Origin: Ureibacillus thermosphaericus
GTDB taxonomy: Bacteria; Bacillota; Bacilli; Bacillales_A; Planococcaceae
Assembly (NCBI RefSeq): GCF_012396605.1
Contig: NZ_JAAXPW010000017.1
Coordinates: 1 to 60,798, forward strand
DNA: 60,798 bases
Reading direction: 5' to 3'
A program made the position numbers and the translations under genes. This document shows, one piece after another, positions 36,496 to 46,473 of this stretch (positions are counted from its first letter, which is position 1; every line of letters starts with the position of its first letter). The notes below the pieces were generated by a model. It did not search any database. It was not told where the DNA came from and saw nothing but the letters and a program-made list of their open reading frames with translations.

Positions 36496-39400
36496 CCATC
36501 CAATAGAGGAACAATTGCAAAAAAGAATATTGATTATCGATGGGGCAATGGGAACAATGCTCCAGCAGGAAAATTTTACACCGGAAGATTTTGGTGGGGA
36601 AGAATTTGATGGATGTAATGAACACCTTGTATTAACTAGACCTGATGTCATTTCTAAAATCCATCGAGCGTACTTAGAAGCTGGAGCAGATATTATTTCT
36701 ACAAATACATTTGGAGGAACCCCACTCGTATTAAATGAATATGGATTAGGTTATAAAGCAGAAGAAATTAATAAGAGGGCTGTAGAACTTGCAAAAGCAG
36801 AAGCTGAAAAATATTCAACAAGCGACTGGCCTCGCTTCGTTGCAGGATCCATAGGTCCAACGACGAAAACATTGTCTGTAACGGGCGGTATTACATTTGA
36901 TGAGCTATCTGAAAACTTCTATATCCAAGCGAAAGCACTAATTGAAGGCGGCGCAGATTTATTGTTACTTGAGACAAGCCAAGATATGTTAAACGTGAAA
37001 GCGGCAACCCTTGGTTTGAAGCGGGCATTTAAAGAAACTGGAAAAGAGCTTCCGATTATGGTTTCTGCGACGATTGAGCCAATGGGAACAACACTTGCTG
37101 GGCAATCTATAGAAGCTTTCTATATTTCTATTGAACACATCAAGCCAATTTCAATTGGGCTTAACTGTGCGACAGGGCCAGAATTTATGACGGATCATAT
37201 TCGCTCGCTTTCCGAATTATCTACAAGCTATATAAGCTGTTATCCGAACGCTGGATTACCAGATGAAGAGGGACATTATCATGAAACGCCCGAATCTTTA
37301 TCGAAGAAATTGCAAGGATTTGCTGAAAAAGGTTGGTTAAACATTGTCGGTGGATGCTGCGGTACAACTCCTGCCCACATAAAGGCAATCCGTGAAGCAG
37401 TAGAAGGCTATAAACCTCGAAAGAAGAAGGAAAAATCCCTTGGACATGCAGTATCAGGTATTGAACCGCTGCTTTATGATGATTCAATGCGTCCGTTATT
37501 TATTGGTGAAAGAACAAACGTTATTGGATCTCGTAAATTTAAGCAGTTAATTATTGATGGAAAATACGAGGAAGCGGCTGAAATTGCTCGAGCCCAAGTG
37601 AAAAACGGGGCGCATGTGATTGATATCTGTTTAGCGAACCCTGACCGAGATGAGCTAGAAGATATGCGCCGATTTATGCAAGAAGTGGTAAAGAAAGTGA
37701 AAGTACCTTTAGTCATAGACTCAACTGACGAGCGAGTGATAGAGGAAGCATTGAAATATTCTCAAGGAAAAGCAATCATCAACTCCATCAACTTAGAAGA
37801 TGGAGAAGAACGTTTTGATAAAGTGCTGCCAATCGTGAAGAGATATGGTGCCTCAGTTGTTGTAGGCACAATTGATGAAGAGGGAATGGCCGTCACTCGC
37901 GAGAGAAAATTGGCGATAGCAGAGCGCTCTTATAAAATTTTAACGGAAAAATGGGGCATTGCGCCGGAAGATATTATTTTTGACCCATTAGTTTTCCCCG
38001 TAGGTACTGGGGATGAGCAATACATTGGCGCTGCAGAAGAAACAATCGAAGGAATTCGACTCATAAAGGAAAAATATCCGAGAGCTTTAACGGTTCTTGG
38101 GATTAGCAACGTTTCCTTTGGTCTCCCACCGGTTGGCAGGGAAGTATTAAACGCAGTATTTTTATATCACTGCACGCAAGCTGGTTTAGATTATGCCATT
38201 GTTAATACAGAAAAATTGGAGCGTTATGCATCTCTACCGGAAGAAGAAATACAATTAGCTAATGATTTAATCTTCAATACAAACGATGAAACATTGGCGA
38301 AGTTTACAGCATTTTATCGTGATAAAAAGAAAGAGGAAAAAACTGTTGAACTACCTGCTACGGTGGAAGAACGTCTTGCTTATTACATCGTGGAAGGTAC
38401 AAAAGAGGGTTTAATTGAAGATTTAGAAGAAGCAAGAAAAATCTTTGATACACCATTAGATATCATAAATGGACCGTTGATGGACGGAATGGCTGAAGTA
38501 GGCCGATTATTTAATGATAACCAATTAATCGTGGCGGAAGTATTACAAAGCGCTGGCGTCATGAAAGCTGCGGTTGCACACCTTGAACAATATATGGAGA
38601 AAGTGGAGAACAGCGCTGGAAAAGGAAAAGTGATTTTGGCAACGGTAAAAGGTGACGTCCATGATATTGGAAAAAATTTAGTGGATATTATATTAAGCAA
38701 TAATGGGTATCAAGTGATTGATTTGGGTATTAAAGTGACGCCTGCAGAATTAATTGAAGCCATTCGCAAAGAAAAGCCAGATATTGTTGGCTTGTCAGGA
38801 TTGTTGGTGAAGTCTGCACAACAAATGGTATTAACTGCTCAAGACTTTAAAGCAGCAGGAATTGATATCCCGATTCTCGTAGGTGGTGCAGCTTTAACAA
38901 AACGTTTTACTGAAACAAAAATTGCTGCAGAATATGATGGACCAGTTATTTATGCTAAGGATGCAATGCAAGGATTAGAGCATGCCAATCGTTTAATGGA
39001 TCCGAATGAACGTGAAGTATTATTAAAAGAAATTAGGGAGTCTCGTGAAAGACGATTAGAAGCAGATGCAAAACGGGCAAATCAATCAGTAAAAGAAGTC
39101 TCAAAAAGGAAAGCTCGCACTGTAGAGGATGCACCGGTTTTCGTACCAAGAGATTTGAAAGTACACATTAAGAAAAATTACTCTGTTCAACATTTACTGC
39201 CTTATATCAATATGCGTACATTGCTAGGCCACCATTTAGGTTTGAAAGGCAATGTGGAAAAACTGTTGGCAGAGAAAGACGAGCGGGCGATAGAATTATA
39301 CGATTTAGTACTAGATATTTTAAATTCTGGAGTTTTAAAACCTTCAGGGATGTATCAATTCTTCCCTGCTCAAAGTGACGGCGACGATGTAGTTATTTAT

Positions 39401-39919
39401 AGTCCGATAGATAGTAAAACTGAAATTGAGCGATTCCATTTCCCACGCCAACAAGTGGAACCTTATCTTTGTTTAGCTGATTTCTTAAAATCTGTAGATA
39501 GTGGTGAAATGGATTATGTAGCGTTAATGGTAGTGACTGCAGGACATGGAGCGAAAGAGAAAGCAGATCAACTAAAAGAAGAAGGCAAATTTTTAGAAAG
39601 CCATGCCCTCCTTTCAACTGCATTAGAACTTGCAGAAGGATTTGCTGAACGCCTTCACCAAGAAATTCGCGATGGTTGGGGATTCCCAGATCCAACTGAC
39701 TTTACAATGAAGGAACGTTTCGCTGCAAAATATCAAGGGCAGCGTTTCTCCTTTGGTTACCCAGCTTGTCCGAATTTAGAAGACCAGGAAAAGCTCTTTA
39801 AATTATTGAAACCTGAAGAAATTGGTGTGCACTTAACAGAAGGATATATGATGGAACCCGAGGCAAGTGTATCAGCAATCGTCTTTGCACACCCAAACGC
39901 GAGATATTTTAATGTTTAA
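36488..39919 (+). CDS. metH: Cobalamin-dependent methionine synthase MetH
   Basis: Transfers methyl from 5-methyl-THF to homocysteine through cobalamin. The 1143 residues contain all four modules: homocysteine domain (about 1-320, GGCCGTTP), pterin domain (about 345-600), B12 cap and Rossmann domain (about 640-890), and SAM-dependent reactivation domain (about 905-1143, RFSFGYPACPN). The B12 domain carries GDVHDIGKN, with the cobalt-ligand His near residue 725. The ATG at 36488 overlaps yitJ. The presence of metH implies that the cell makes or imports cobalamin. Confidence 0.96.
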   Translation: MVNHPIEEQLQKRILIIDGAMGTMLQQENFTPEDFGGEEFDGCNEHLVLTRPDVISKIHRAYLEAGADIISTNTFGGTPLVLNEYGLGYKAEEINKRAVELAKAEAEKYSTSDWPRFVAGSIGPTTKTLSVTGGITFDELSENFYIQAKALIEGGADLLLLETSQDMLNVKAATLGLKRAFKETGKELPIMVSATIEPMGTTLAGQSIEAFYISIEHIKPISIGLNCATGPEFMTDHIRSLSELSTSYISCYPNAGLPDEEGHYHETPESLSKKLQGFAEKGWLNIVGGCCGTTPAHIKAIREAVEGYKPRKKKEKSLGHAVSGIEPLLYDDSMRPLFIGERTNVIGSRKFKQLIIDGKYEEAAEIARAQVKNGAHVIDICLANPDRDELEDMRRFMQEVVKKVKVPLVIDSTDERVIEEALKYSQGKAIINSINLEDGEERFDKVLPIVKRYGASVVVGTIDEEGMAVTRERKLAIAERSYKILTEKWGIAPEDIIFDPLVFPVGTGDEQYIGAAEETIEGIRLIKEKYPRALTVLGISNVSFGLPPVGREVLNAVFLYHCTQAGLDYAIVNTEKLERYASLPEEEIQLANDLIFNTNDETLAKFTAFYRDKKKEEKTVELPATVEERLAYYIVEGTKEGLIEDLEEARKIFDTPLDIINGPLMDGMAEVGRLFNDNQLIVAEVLQSAGVMKAAVAHLEQYMEKVENSAGKGKVILATVKGDVHDIGKNLVDIILSNNGYQVIDLGIKVTPAELIEAIRKEKPDIVGLSGLLVKSAQQMVLTAQDFKAAGIDIPILVGGAALTKRFTETKIAAEYDGPVIYAKDAMQGLEHANRLMDPNEREVLLKEIRESRERRLEADAKRANQSVKEVSKRKARTVEDAPVFVPRDLKVHIKKNYSVQHLLPYINMRTLLGHHLGLKGNVEKLLAEKDERAIELYDLVLDILNSGVLKPSGMYQFFPAQSDGDDVVIYSPIDSKTEIERFHFPRQQVEPYLCLADFLKSVDSGEMDYVALMVVTAGHGAKEKADQLKEEGKFLESHALLSTALELAEGFAERLHQEIRDGWGFPDPTDFTMKERFAAKYQGQRFSFGYPACPNLEDQEKLFKLLKPEEIGVHLTEGYMMEPEASVSAIVFAHPNARYFNV

Positions 39920-39952
39920 AAAAGCATCCCCGTAGTTAGGGGATGTTTTTTT
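39920..39952 (+). terminator. Terminator of yitJ-metH
   Basis: The stem GCATCCCC with GGGGATGT is preceded by an A run and followed by T7. Confidence 0.85.
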
Positions 39953-40086
39953 GGGGTCAAATACCTCTACAAAATTTTGTTGAGTGATCGCCAGTTTTTG
40001 TGACAATATGGGTTTATGAATAGTTGCGCTTAACGTGATGAAAAATGTTTGGGAGAAAACACACTGTAGCAAGGGGGAGATTCATA

Positions 40087-40578
40087 ATGATTCGGCCAAT
40101 GATAATGGAAGATTTAGCGAGTGTATTAGAAATCTATAACGATGCCATTTTGAATATAACATTTGTATACCGATTAGAGCCAGAATCTTTAGAAGAAAAA
40201 AAGAAATGGTTTTTAGATAATGAAAAGGAAAATAATCCGATGCTTGTCTATGAAGAGGACGGGAATGTTATAGGTTTTGCTACATATAAAAAATTTCGTC
40301 CCAGTGATGGGTACAAATATACGATGGAGCACTCTGTTTATGTATCATCTAAACATCAAGGGAAAGGAATTGGTAAAAAACTTTTACAAACATTAATTGA
40401 GGAAGCGAAAAATCGGGAAGTAAGAACGTTAATTGCTGTCATTGACTCAGAAAATATAGGAAGCATTAAATTTCATGAACAGTTTGGTTTTTGCTTTGCA
40501 GGTAAATTAAAAAATGTGGGCTATAAATTTGGTAAATGGTTAGACACTGTCTATTATCAATTAGACTTGCAATCATAA
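40087..40578 (+). CDS. GNAT acetyltransferase, phosphinothricin-acetyltransferase-like
   Basis: 163-residue acetyltransferase beginning MIRPMIMEDLASVLEIYNDAI, the usual start of the Pat/YwnH group. The acetyl-CoA loop HQGKGIGKKLL and the late HEQFGF(C)FAG(K)LKNVG...D(T)VYYQL are also typical. Relatives acetylate phosphinothricin, methionine sulfoximine or similar small amines; the substrate here is open. The ATG at 40087 has AAGGGGGA upstream. Confidence 0.83.
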   Translation: MIRPMIMEDLASVLEIYNDAILNITFVYRLEPESLEEKKKWFLDNEKENNPMLVYEEDGNVIGFATYKKFRPSDGYKYTMEHSVYVSSKHQGKGIGKKLLQTLIEEAKNREVRTLIAVIDSENIGSIKFHEQFGFCFAGKLKNVGYKFGKWLDTVYYQLDLQS

Positions 40579-40612
40579 GGATGCAATAAGCTCAATATGG
40601 CGAATAAAAAAC

Positions 40613-40652
40613 AAGATTCATCTCAAATTATGAATGAGATGAATCTTTTTTT
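40613..40652 (+). terminator. Terminator of the acetyltransferase gene
   Basis: The perfect 13-bp stem AAGATTCATCTCA with TGAGATGAATCTT is followed by a T run. Confidence 0.85.
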
Positions 40653-40773
40653 AGTACCAACTTTTTCGTATATGACATTTGTAATATAAAATACATGATA
40701 TTTGAGTCTATTGGAAACACTTATCCAATTGTACGATGAACATAACAAATAATCATAGGAACAGGTGAAACAA

Positions 40774-41805
40774 ATGTCCATGTCAGATGCAGAAAAGACA
40801 AAAAAGCTTCGTAAAGATGTTGCTCCTTTTGCAAAATCGGAAACAAAGATAAGTATAATTCAGATAATGAATACGATAATTCCCCTCCTTATCATTTGGG
40901 GAATTGGATATGGTTTCGCGAATACAAATCCATGGATTGGCGCTTTTTGCGGAGTGCTTGCTTCTGGATTTGTAGTGCGCACGTTTATAATTTTTCATGA
41001 TTGCACTCATGGCTCATTTTTCAAAAGTAAAAAAGCGAATGATCTCGTTGGTAACATCACGGGAATACTCACTTCCTTCCCTTATGCCAAATGGAGGAGG
41101 GAACATTTAATTCACCATGCAACAAGTGGCAATTTAGATAAGCGCGGCATTGGTGATATTGATATGTTAACGGTAGATGAATATTTGGCTCTTTCGAAAA
41201 TGAAACGACTGGCTTATCGTTTATATCGCAATCCATTTGTAATGTTCGGATTAGGGCCTTTGTATTTAGTGTTGGTGTTGAATCGCTTTAATCGTAAAGA
41301 CGCTAAAGAAAAAGAGCGATTAAACACATATTTTACAAATGTAATGGTACTATGTATTATTCTCTCTTTGATTATGGCATTTGGTTGGCAGGCAGTATTG
41401 CTAGTACATGGTACTACGATGTTTATTGCAGGAGCTCTTGGGATTTGGTTATTCTATATTCAACATACGTATGAAGATTCTTATTTTGAATATGACCCGG
41501 AATGGGATTATGTAAAGGCGGCAGTAGAAGGAAGTTCATTTTATAAACTGCCAAAAGTACTTCAATGGATTACTGGGAACATTGGATATCATCATGTCCA
41601 TCATTTAGCGCCAAGAGTACCAAATTATTATTTAGAAGCCGCCCATAATTCCGTACCGCCACTTCAAAAAGCGACAACTATTACAATTAGAACGAGCCTT
41701 CAATCGATACGTTATAAATTGTACGATCCAAAAAAGAAAAAGTTTGTAACTTTTAAAGAGGTTGAAAAAGTGTATGCTGGAAAAGTAAAGTCGGTTGAGG
41801 CTTAA
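40774..41805 (+). CDS. des: Membrane fatty acid desaturase Des
   Basis: Di-iron acyl-lipid desaturase that raises membrane fluidity in the cold. The 343 residues have several membrane spans and three histidine boxes: HDCTH (75-79), HLIHH (111-115) and HHVHH (273-277). In B. subtilis Des is a delta-5 desaturase controlled by DesK/DesR. The same two-component pair follows directly here, though a terminator separates them. I place the start at ATG 40774; an ATG two codons later is equally possible. Confidence 0.92.
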   Translation: MSMSDAEKTKKLRKDVAPFAKSETKISIIQIMNTIIPLLIIWGIGYGFANTNPWIGAFCGVLASGFVVRTFIIFHDCTHGSFFKSKKANDLVGNITGILTSFPYAKWRREHLIHHATSGNLDKRGIGDIDMLTVDEYLALSKMKRLAYRLYRNPFVMFGLGPLYLVLVLNRFNRKDAKEKERLNTYFTNVMVLCIILSLIMAFGWQAVLLVHGTTMFIAGALGIWLFYIQHTYEDSYFEYDPEWDYVKAAVEGSSFYKLPKVLQWITGNIGYHHVHHLAPRVPNYYLEAAHNSVPPLQKATTITIRTSLQSIRYKLYDPKKKKFVTFKEVEKVYAGKVKSVEA

Positions 41806-41810
41806 ATGAG

Positions 41811-41850
41811 AAGTCCCAAAAGTATGTATAACCTACTTTTGGGACTTTTT
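41811..41850 (+). terminator. Terminator of des
   Basis: The perfect 14-bp stem AAGTCCCAAAAGTA with TACTTTTGGGACTT is followed by TTTTT. Confidence 0.9.
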
Positions 41851-41886
41851 AGTTTATCCATGTATAATGAATAGAAAAAGGACTTG

Positions 41887-43023
41887 ATGAAAGCAATGCG
41901 TAGTTGGTACATGATTTTTCCAAAAAGTAAATGGATCAGTATATATATATGGATTATATTCTGTATTTTGCCTTTCTATTTTCTTGTTCGTACATTATCT
42001 CACATCCAGATTTTTTTCGGCGTAGTCATCATTTTACTCTATTTTTTATTTTATTATTTTTCCTTCCAGTCGAAAAACGGACTCTTATATATGTGGGTCA
42101 GCTTTGACATGGTGCTAAATATCATCATGACATTATTTTATGGCTATGTGTATTTAGCTATATTTACCTCTTTCTTTATTGGGAATATAAAAAGTACTGT
42201 CGGATTTTATATCATGTACGGTTTACATATTGGGTTTACGATTGTGTCAATTGTTGTTGGCTATTTCATTGAATTGGAGTCTTTCCTCGACCAAACGCCA
42301 TTTATTATTATCGCAGTAGTTGGGGTAGTTATTTTGCCGATTGCCATTTATCACCGTAATAAGCAGGAAAACTTGGAAGGCGAGTTAGAAAGTGCGAAAG
42401 AGAGAATTGCAGAACTTATAATCCATGAAGAAAGGCAGCGAATTGCAAGGGATTTGCATGATACATTAGGGCAAAAACTATCCATGATTGGATTAAAGAG
42501 CGACCTAGCAAGTAGGCTTGTTGAAAAAAATCCGAAAGCGGCTATTCAAGAAATTAAAGAAATACGACATACGGCGAGAATTGCATTAAAGGAAGTACGG
42601 GAGCTCGTTTCCAATATGAAAGCGGTGAAGTTGAGCGATGAATGTATACGTGTAGAGGAAATGTTACAAGCTGCTGAGATTCACTATCAGTTGATTGGGG
42701 ATGTCCATAAACTGAAAATACCGATATTAGTCGAAAATGTGTTAAGCATGTGTTTAAAAGAGGCAGTAACAAATATCGTAAAGCATAGCGGTGCAAAACA
42801 TTGCAAAATCGAAATTCAACAAAATGAAAATGAAGTGATGATGATGATAGAAGATGATGGGAAAGGACTCAATAAAAAAGTTGGATATGAAGGGAATGGA
42901 TTAAAAGGGATACGAGAACGATTAGAATTTATTAACGGCACGTTAACTATTGAAAATAATCCAGGAGCTAAATTAACAATTACCATTCCCCTTACTATTA
43001 CTCATCAGGAAGGAAGTGTATGA
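41887..43023 (+). CDS. desK: Membrane-fluidity sensor histidine kinase DesK
   Basis: Sensor kinase of 378 residues. About five membrane spans (to about 155) are followed by a coiled linker. The HisKA_3 domain carries the phosphorylated His191 in RIARDLHDTLGQ, and the ATPase domain has DDGKGL and GLKGIRERLEFINGTL. In B. subtilis DesK senses membrane thickness and switches DesR phosphorylation in the cold. AAAAGGA is close upstream; TTG at 41884 and ATG at 41896 are alternatives. It overlaps desR as ATGA. Confidence 0.92.
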   Translation: MKAMRSWYMIFPKSKWISIYIWIIFCILPFYFLVRTLSHIQIFFGVVIILLYFLFYYFSFQSKNGLLYMWVSFDMVLNIIMTLFYGYVYLAIFTSFFIGNIKSTVGFYIMYGLHIGFTIVSIVVGYFIELESFLDQTPFIIIAVVGVVILPIAIYHRNKQENLEGELESAKERIAELIIHEERQRIARDLHDTLGQKLSMIGLKSDLASRLVEKNPKAAIQEIKEIRHTARIALKEVRELVSNMKAVKLSDECIRVEEMLQAAEIHYQLIGDVHKLKIPILVENVLSMCLKEAVTNIVKHSGAKHCKIEIQQNENEVMMMIEDDGKGLNKKVGYEGNGLKGIRERLEFINGTLTIENNPGAKLTITIPLTITHQEGSV

Positions 43024-43631
43024 TGATTCGAATCGTGATAGCTGAAGATCAAGGGATGCTACTTGGAGCGTTGAGCTCACTATTAAACATGGAAGATGAT
43101 ATGGAAGTAGTTGGGCGTGCAAAAAATGGTGAAGAAGCAGTGCGACTTGTCAATGAATTAAAACCAGATATTTGCATTATGGACATTGAAATGCCAGTAA
43201 AAACCGGTTTAGATGCTGCTGAAGAATTAAATGGAAAAACAGATTGTAAAATTATCATTTTAACGACTTTTGCAAGACCTGGTTATTTCGATCGAGCAAG
43301 AAAAGCGGGAGTAAGAGGATATTTACTAAAAGATAGTCCGATTGAAGAGTTAGTAAATGCAATTCGAGTCATTATGGAAGGAAGAAGAATTTATGCTCCA
43401 GAACTCGTTGATATTGTATATGATGAAGAAAGCGAAAATCCATTAACTGAACGAGAAAGCCAAGTGCTAGAGCTTGTTGCAGAAGGAAAAACAACAAAGG
43501 AAATTGCTGCCGAACTATATTTATCAACAGGAACTGTAAGAAACTACATTTCCACTATTTTAGATAAGCTTGGGGTTGGAAATCGAATAGAAGCCATTTC
43601 TCGCTTTAAAGAAAAAGGATGGAATAAATAA
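43020..43631 (+). CDS. desR: Response regulator DesR
   Basis: NarL-family regulator of 203 residues. The receiver domain has acidic residues E9/D10, phosphoacceptor D55 in IMDIEMP and conserved Lys in LLKDSP. The LuxR-type DNA-binding domain has LTERESQVLELVAEGKTTKEIA followed by TGTVRNYIS. Phosphorylated DesR activates des. The start overlaps the desK stop (ATGA); the second ATG, one codon on, is possible. Confidence 0.93.
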   Translation: MMIRIVIAEDQGMLLGALSSLLNMEDDMEVVGRAKNGEEAVRLVNELKPDICIMDIEMPVKTGLDAAEELNGKTDCKIIILTTFARPGYFDRARKAGVRGYLLKDSPIEELVNAIRVIMEGRRIYAPELVDIVYDEESENPLTERESQVLELVAEGKTTKEIAAELYLSTGTVRNYISTILDKLGVGNRIEAISRFKEKGWNK

Positions 43632-43633
43632 AA

Positions 43634-43677
43634 AATGAAGGACATAACAACGTTTTGCTTGTTATGTCCTTCATTAT
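43634..43677. terminator. Bidirectional terminator between desR and proline dehydrogenase
   Basis: The 17-bp stem AATGAAGGACATAACAA with TTGTTATGTCCTTCATT. The T run is good on the - strand and weak on the + strand, so it chiefly serves the proline dehydrogenase gene. Confidence 0.8.
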
Positions 43678-43683
43678 ATTTAA

Positions 43684-44661
43684 TTATTTATTTTTCTTTG
43701 TAACGCGGCCTAATGCAAAGGCAGCAGCCATTAAACCAATAATTGTGTTTGTCTTTTTATTGAATACTTGTCTTGTTACAAGGTTGATGTTTTGTGGACG
43801 TTCCGCAAGTCTGCGCATGAAGTATCCGTACCAGTCTGAACCAAATGGAACATAAGTACAGAAATTATAGCCTTCTTTAGCCAATTCTAACTGCATATCT
43901 TTACGGAATCCATAAAGCATCTGGAATTCGAATCTATCTTTTGGAATATTATGGTCTTTCACAAATTGTTTAACATGATTAATTACGTTATGGTCATGAG
44001 TTGCAATTGATGTAAATTTGCAATTCAACAAGCTGTATTCAATGATTTCAATAAAGTTTAAATCAATATCTTTTTTATCTTGATAAGCAACAGTTGGAGA
44101 TTCTTTATAAGCACCTTTTACAATACGAAGGCGGTAATTTTTATATTTTTCCGCGTATTCATTTGATTTAAAGAAATATGCTTGAATAACAGTACCTACG
44201 TTATCATAAGTTTCTGATACTTTTTCCATTAAGTCGAATGTTGGTTGAAGTAAATCGTGAGTTTCTTGGTCAAAATTCACGTGCATATTATATTTGTGTG
44301 CAGTTCCAACAATTTCCATGATATTATCATAACAGAAATCGAAGTCAATTTTTAAACCAAGTTGAGAAGGTTTAATTGAGATATGTGCATCAACACCATG
44401 TTCATGGATAGCTTCAATTGTTTCGATAATATATTCTTTTGCTTTAATCGCTTCTGAACGTTCGTTAACAAACTCACCAAGTACATCCACAGTACAAGAA
44501 ATGCCGTGAGCATTTAGCTCTTTAATACTTTCAATAACTTCAGGGATATTTGTACCAGCAACAACGCTTTGTGCACCGAGTTTTAAACCGTATTTTTGTG
44601 CGGCTTTATTTAAAAGTTGATTTTCTGATAATGCGATGAAAAAATCTCGTAAAACTGGCAT
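43684..44661 (-). CDS. putB: Proline dehydrogenase
   Basis: FAD-dependent first enzyme of proline catabolism, oxidising proline to pyrroline-5-carboxylate. The 325-residue one-domain form is usual in Firmicutes. The beta-barrel strands show ISIKPSQLGLKIDFD, RIVKGAYKESP and TYVPFGSDWYGYFMRRLAERPQN, with the last arginines contacting proline. No pyrroline-5-carboxylate dehydrogenase gene is adjacent. The ATG at 44661 follows GAGGAGA; the longer frame to 44715 does not. Confidence 0.93.
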   Translation of the reverse strand: MPVLRDFFIALSENQLLNKAAQKYGLKLGAQSVVAGTNIPEVIESIKELNAHGISCTVDVLGEFVNERSEAIKAKEYIIETIEAIHEHGVDAHISIKPSQLGLKIDFDFCYDNIMEIVGTAHKYNMHVNFDQETHDLLQPTFDLMEKVSETYDNVGTVIQAYFFKSNEYAEKYKNYRLRIVKGAYKESPTVAYQDKKDIDLNFIEIIEYSLLNCKFTSIATHDHNVINHVKQFVKDHNIPKDRFEFQMLYGFRKDMQLELAKEGYNFCTYVPFGSDWYGYFMRRLAERPQNINLVTRQVFNKKTNTIIGLMAAAFALGRVTKKNK

Positions 44662-44743
44662 AGATGATCTCCTCTTTTCATATAAGTTGTAGTTTAAGTT
44701 CATTATATCACACAAGAATTATAATACTTTCAGTTAATACTTG

Positions 44744-45517
44744 TTAATCATTATTTTTTTGTGACAAGTTATGTGTGATAAATTGCATTCGTTCATTAAA
44801 TAACGTTGGATAACTTAAGAAACCAATTAAAATGCTGGACAAAGTCGCTGTTGTAAGTAAGCCAAATAAAATTAATAGTTGGAATTGCACTGCTTGCACT
44901 GGATCGGCACCACCGATAATCTGACCGCTCATCATTCCGGGTAGTTGTACTAAGCCAATCGTTTTTTGACTTTCAATGGTAGGGATTACGCTTGTTTTAA
45001 TAGCATTTATCAATTGATTGTGAATGGCTTGCTTAGGAGTGCCACCAAGAGATAATATCAGTTCTATGATTTCTACATTTGCCTCAATTTCTGCTGTAAA
45101 CCGGTTTAAAAATAAAATGGACAACACCATGGAATTTCCTAGCAACATCCCGCTGATTGGAATAATGTATTGGGCGGTAGGCGGAATAATTTGAAAACCA
45201 ATCAAAATCCCTTGAGTCACTATTTCAATAACAATCAACGTAAAAGCAATTTTCCATGTAATTCCTTTGATATTTTTTCCTTTTTTACGGGCGTTTAGTG
45301 TAGCTACCGTGATCATCAATAGCACCATTAAAATAATATAAAAAAAACTCTCGGAATCAAAGACAAATTTTAATACATAACCGACAAAAAATAGTTGGAT
45401 AACAGATCGAACGGTTGCGATGATTGTGTCCTTTTCCAAACCTAATTTTAATGTTTTGGAAAGGATGAGTGGGATGAGTACAAACGCAAGAGTCAATGCG
45501 AGGGAAGTATATGTCAT
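44744..45517 (-). CDS. fetB: FetB-like ABC transporter permease (UPF0014)
   Basis: Integral membrane protein of 257 residues with about seven spans. The family marker is GMMSGQIIGGADPVQAVQFQ, preceded by IPISGMLLGNSM. In E. coli FetAB exports iron and protects against peroxide; the Bacillus counterparts are less studied. The gene starts three bases after fetA ends, so the two form an operon on the - strand. Confidence 0.88.
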   Translation of the reverse strand: MTYTSLALTLAFVLIPLILSKTLKLGLEKDTIIATVRSVIQLFFVGYVLKFVFDSESFFYIILMVLLMITVATLNARKKGKNIKGITWKIAFTLIVIEIVTQGILIGFQIIPPTAQYIIPISGMLLGNSMVLSILFLNRFTAEIEANVEIIELILSLGGTPKQAIHNQLINAIKTSVIPTIESQKTIGLVQLPGMMSGQIIGGADPVQAVQFQLLILFGLLTTATLSSILIGFLSYPTLFNERMQFITHNLSQKNND

Positions 45518-45520
45518 GTT

Positions 45521-46249
45521 TTACGCCTTCCCCTCTACGAATTGTTGAATTCGTTTGTTTGTACTATGATCAAGCAAGCTGCTTTCTCCACTTTCAACGA
45601 GCTCCCCACCCATCATCACCCAAGTATAGTCACCAACTCTTTTTGCCTGCCCCAAGTTATGTGTGATCCAAATGATTGTCACGTTATATTTCCTATTAAT
45701 GCTTAATATTAGTTGTTCAATTTCATTTGTTGATGTTGGGTCGAGAGCGGATGTGATTTCATCTAATAAGAGTATTTTTGGTTGGTTCATTAATGTTCTA
45801 GCAATCGAAACTTTTTGTTTTTGTCCACCAGATAAATTATGGACATCTCTGTATAAAATATTCATATCTAATGAAACGTCTTCTAAGGTTGAGATCGCTT
45901 TCTTTTCCGATAACAATTTGTTTTGTAAAGTCATTGGTAAAGCTAAATTATCATATACTGTTCCTCTAATTAAAGGAGCATTTTGAAGGGCAATTCCAAC
46001 ATATTGACGCAAGGAAGTCGGGCTGAACTCATTAATATTCTTGCCATCAATTATAATATCCCCTGATGTTGGTGAAATTAATCCATTGCACATTTTCAGA
46101 ACGGTAGTTTTTCCTGCTCCAGATGGACCTACGATCGTTGTAATTTTTCCCTTGTAAAAATCGCCGGTAACATCTTTTAATATGAAAGAACTATTTTTTT
46201 CGTAATGAACGTGTTCAAAATGAATGGTAACTTCCAAAGGTTGCGTCAT
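45521..46249 (-). CDS. fetA: FetA-like ABC transporter ATPase
   Basis: ATPase subunit of 242 residues partnered with the FetB-like permease. Walker A GPSGAGKTT is at 41-49, the signature LSGGQKQKVSIAR and Walker B LLLDEITSALD follow, then the switch histidine in ITHNL. The ATG has AGGAGAT upstream. It is divergent from pncB over 224 bp. Confidence 0.88.
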   Translation of the reverse strand: MTQPLEVTIHFEHVHYEKNSSFILKDVTGDFYKGKITTIVGPSGAGKTTVLKMCNGLISPTSGDIIIDGKNINEFSPTSLRQYVGIALQNAPLIRGTVYDNLALPMTLQNKLLSEKKAISTLEDVSLDMNILYRDVHNLSGGQKQKVSIARTLMNQPKILLLDEITSALDPTSTNEIEQLILSINRKYNVTIIWITHNLGQAKRVGDYTWVMMGGELVESGESSLLDHSTNKRIQQFVEGKA

Positions 46250-46473
46250 AACAATCTCCTATTCAAAATGTTGATAATGGTCAATAAGTGATATGTGAAG
46301 ATGCTAAGGTCATCATAACTTTTATATAGAACAAAAGAAAAATAATTACAAATTATATGTGTTATTACAAAAAGGATGTTTATAATAATTAAATATAATT
46401 TATTTAAAATTTCGATTAGAATAATGGAATAGTGTATACTAGGACTAATGAATAATGGAAGAAGGAGTTCCTA

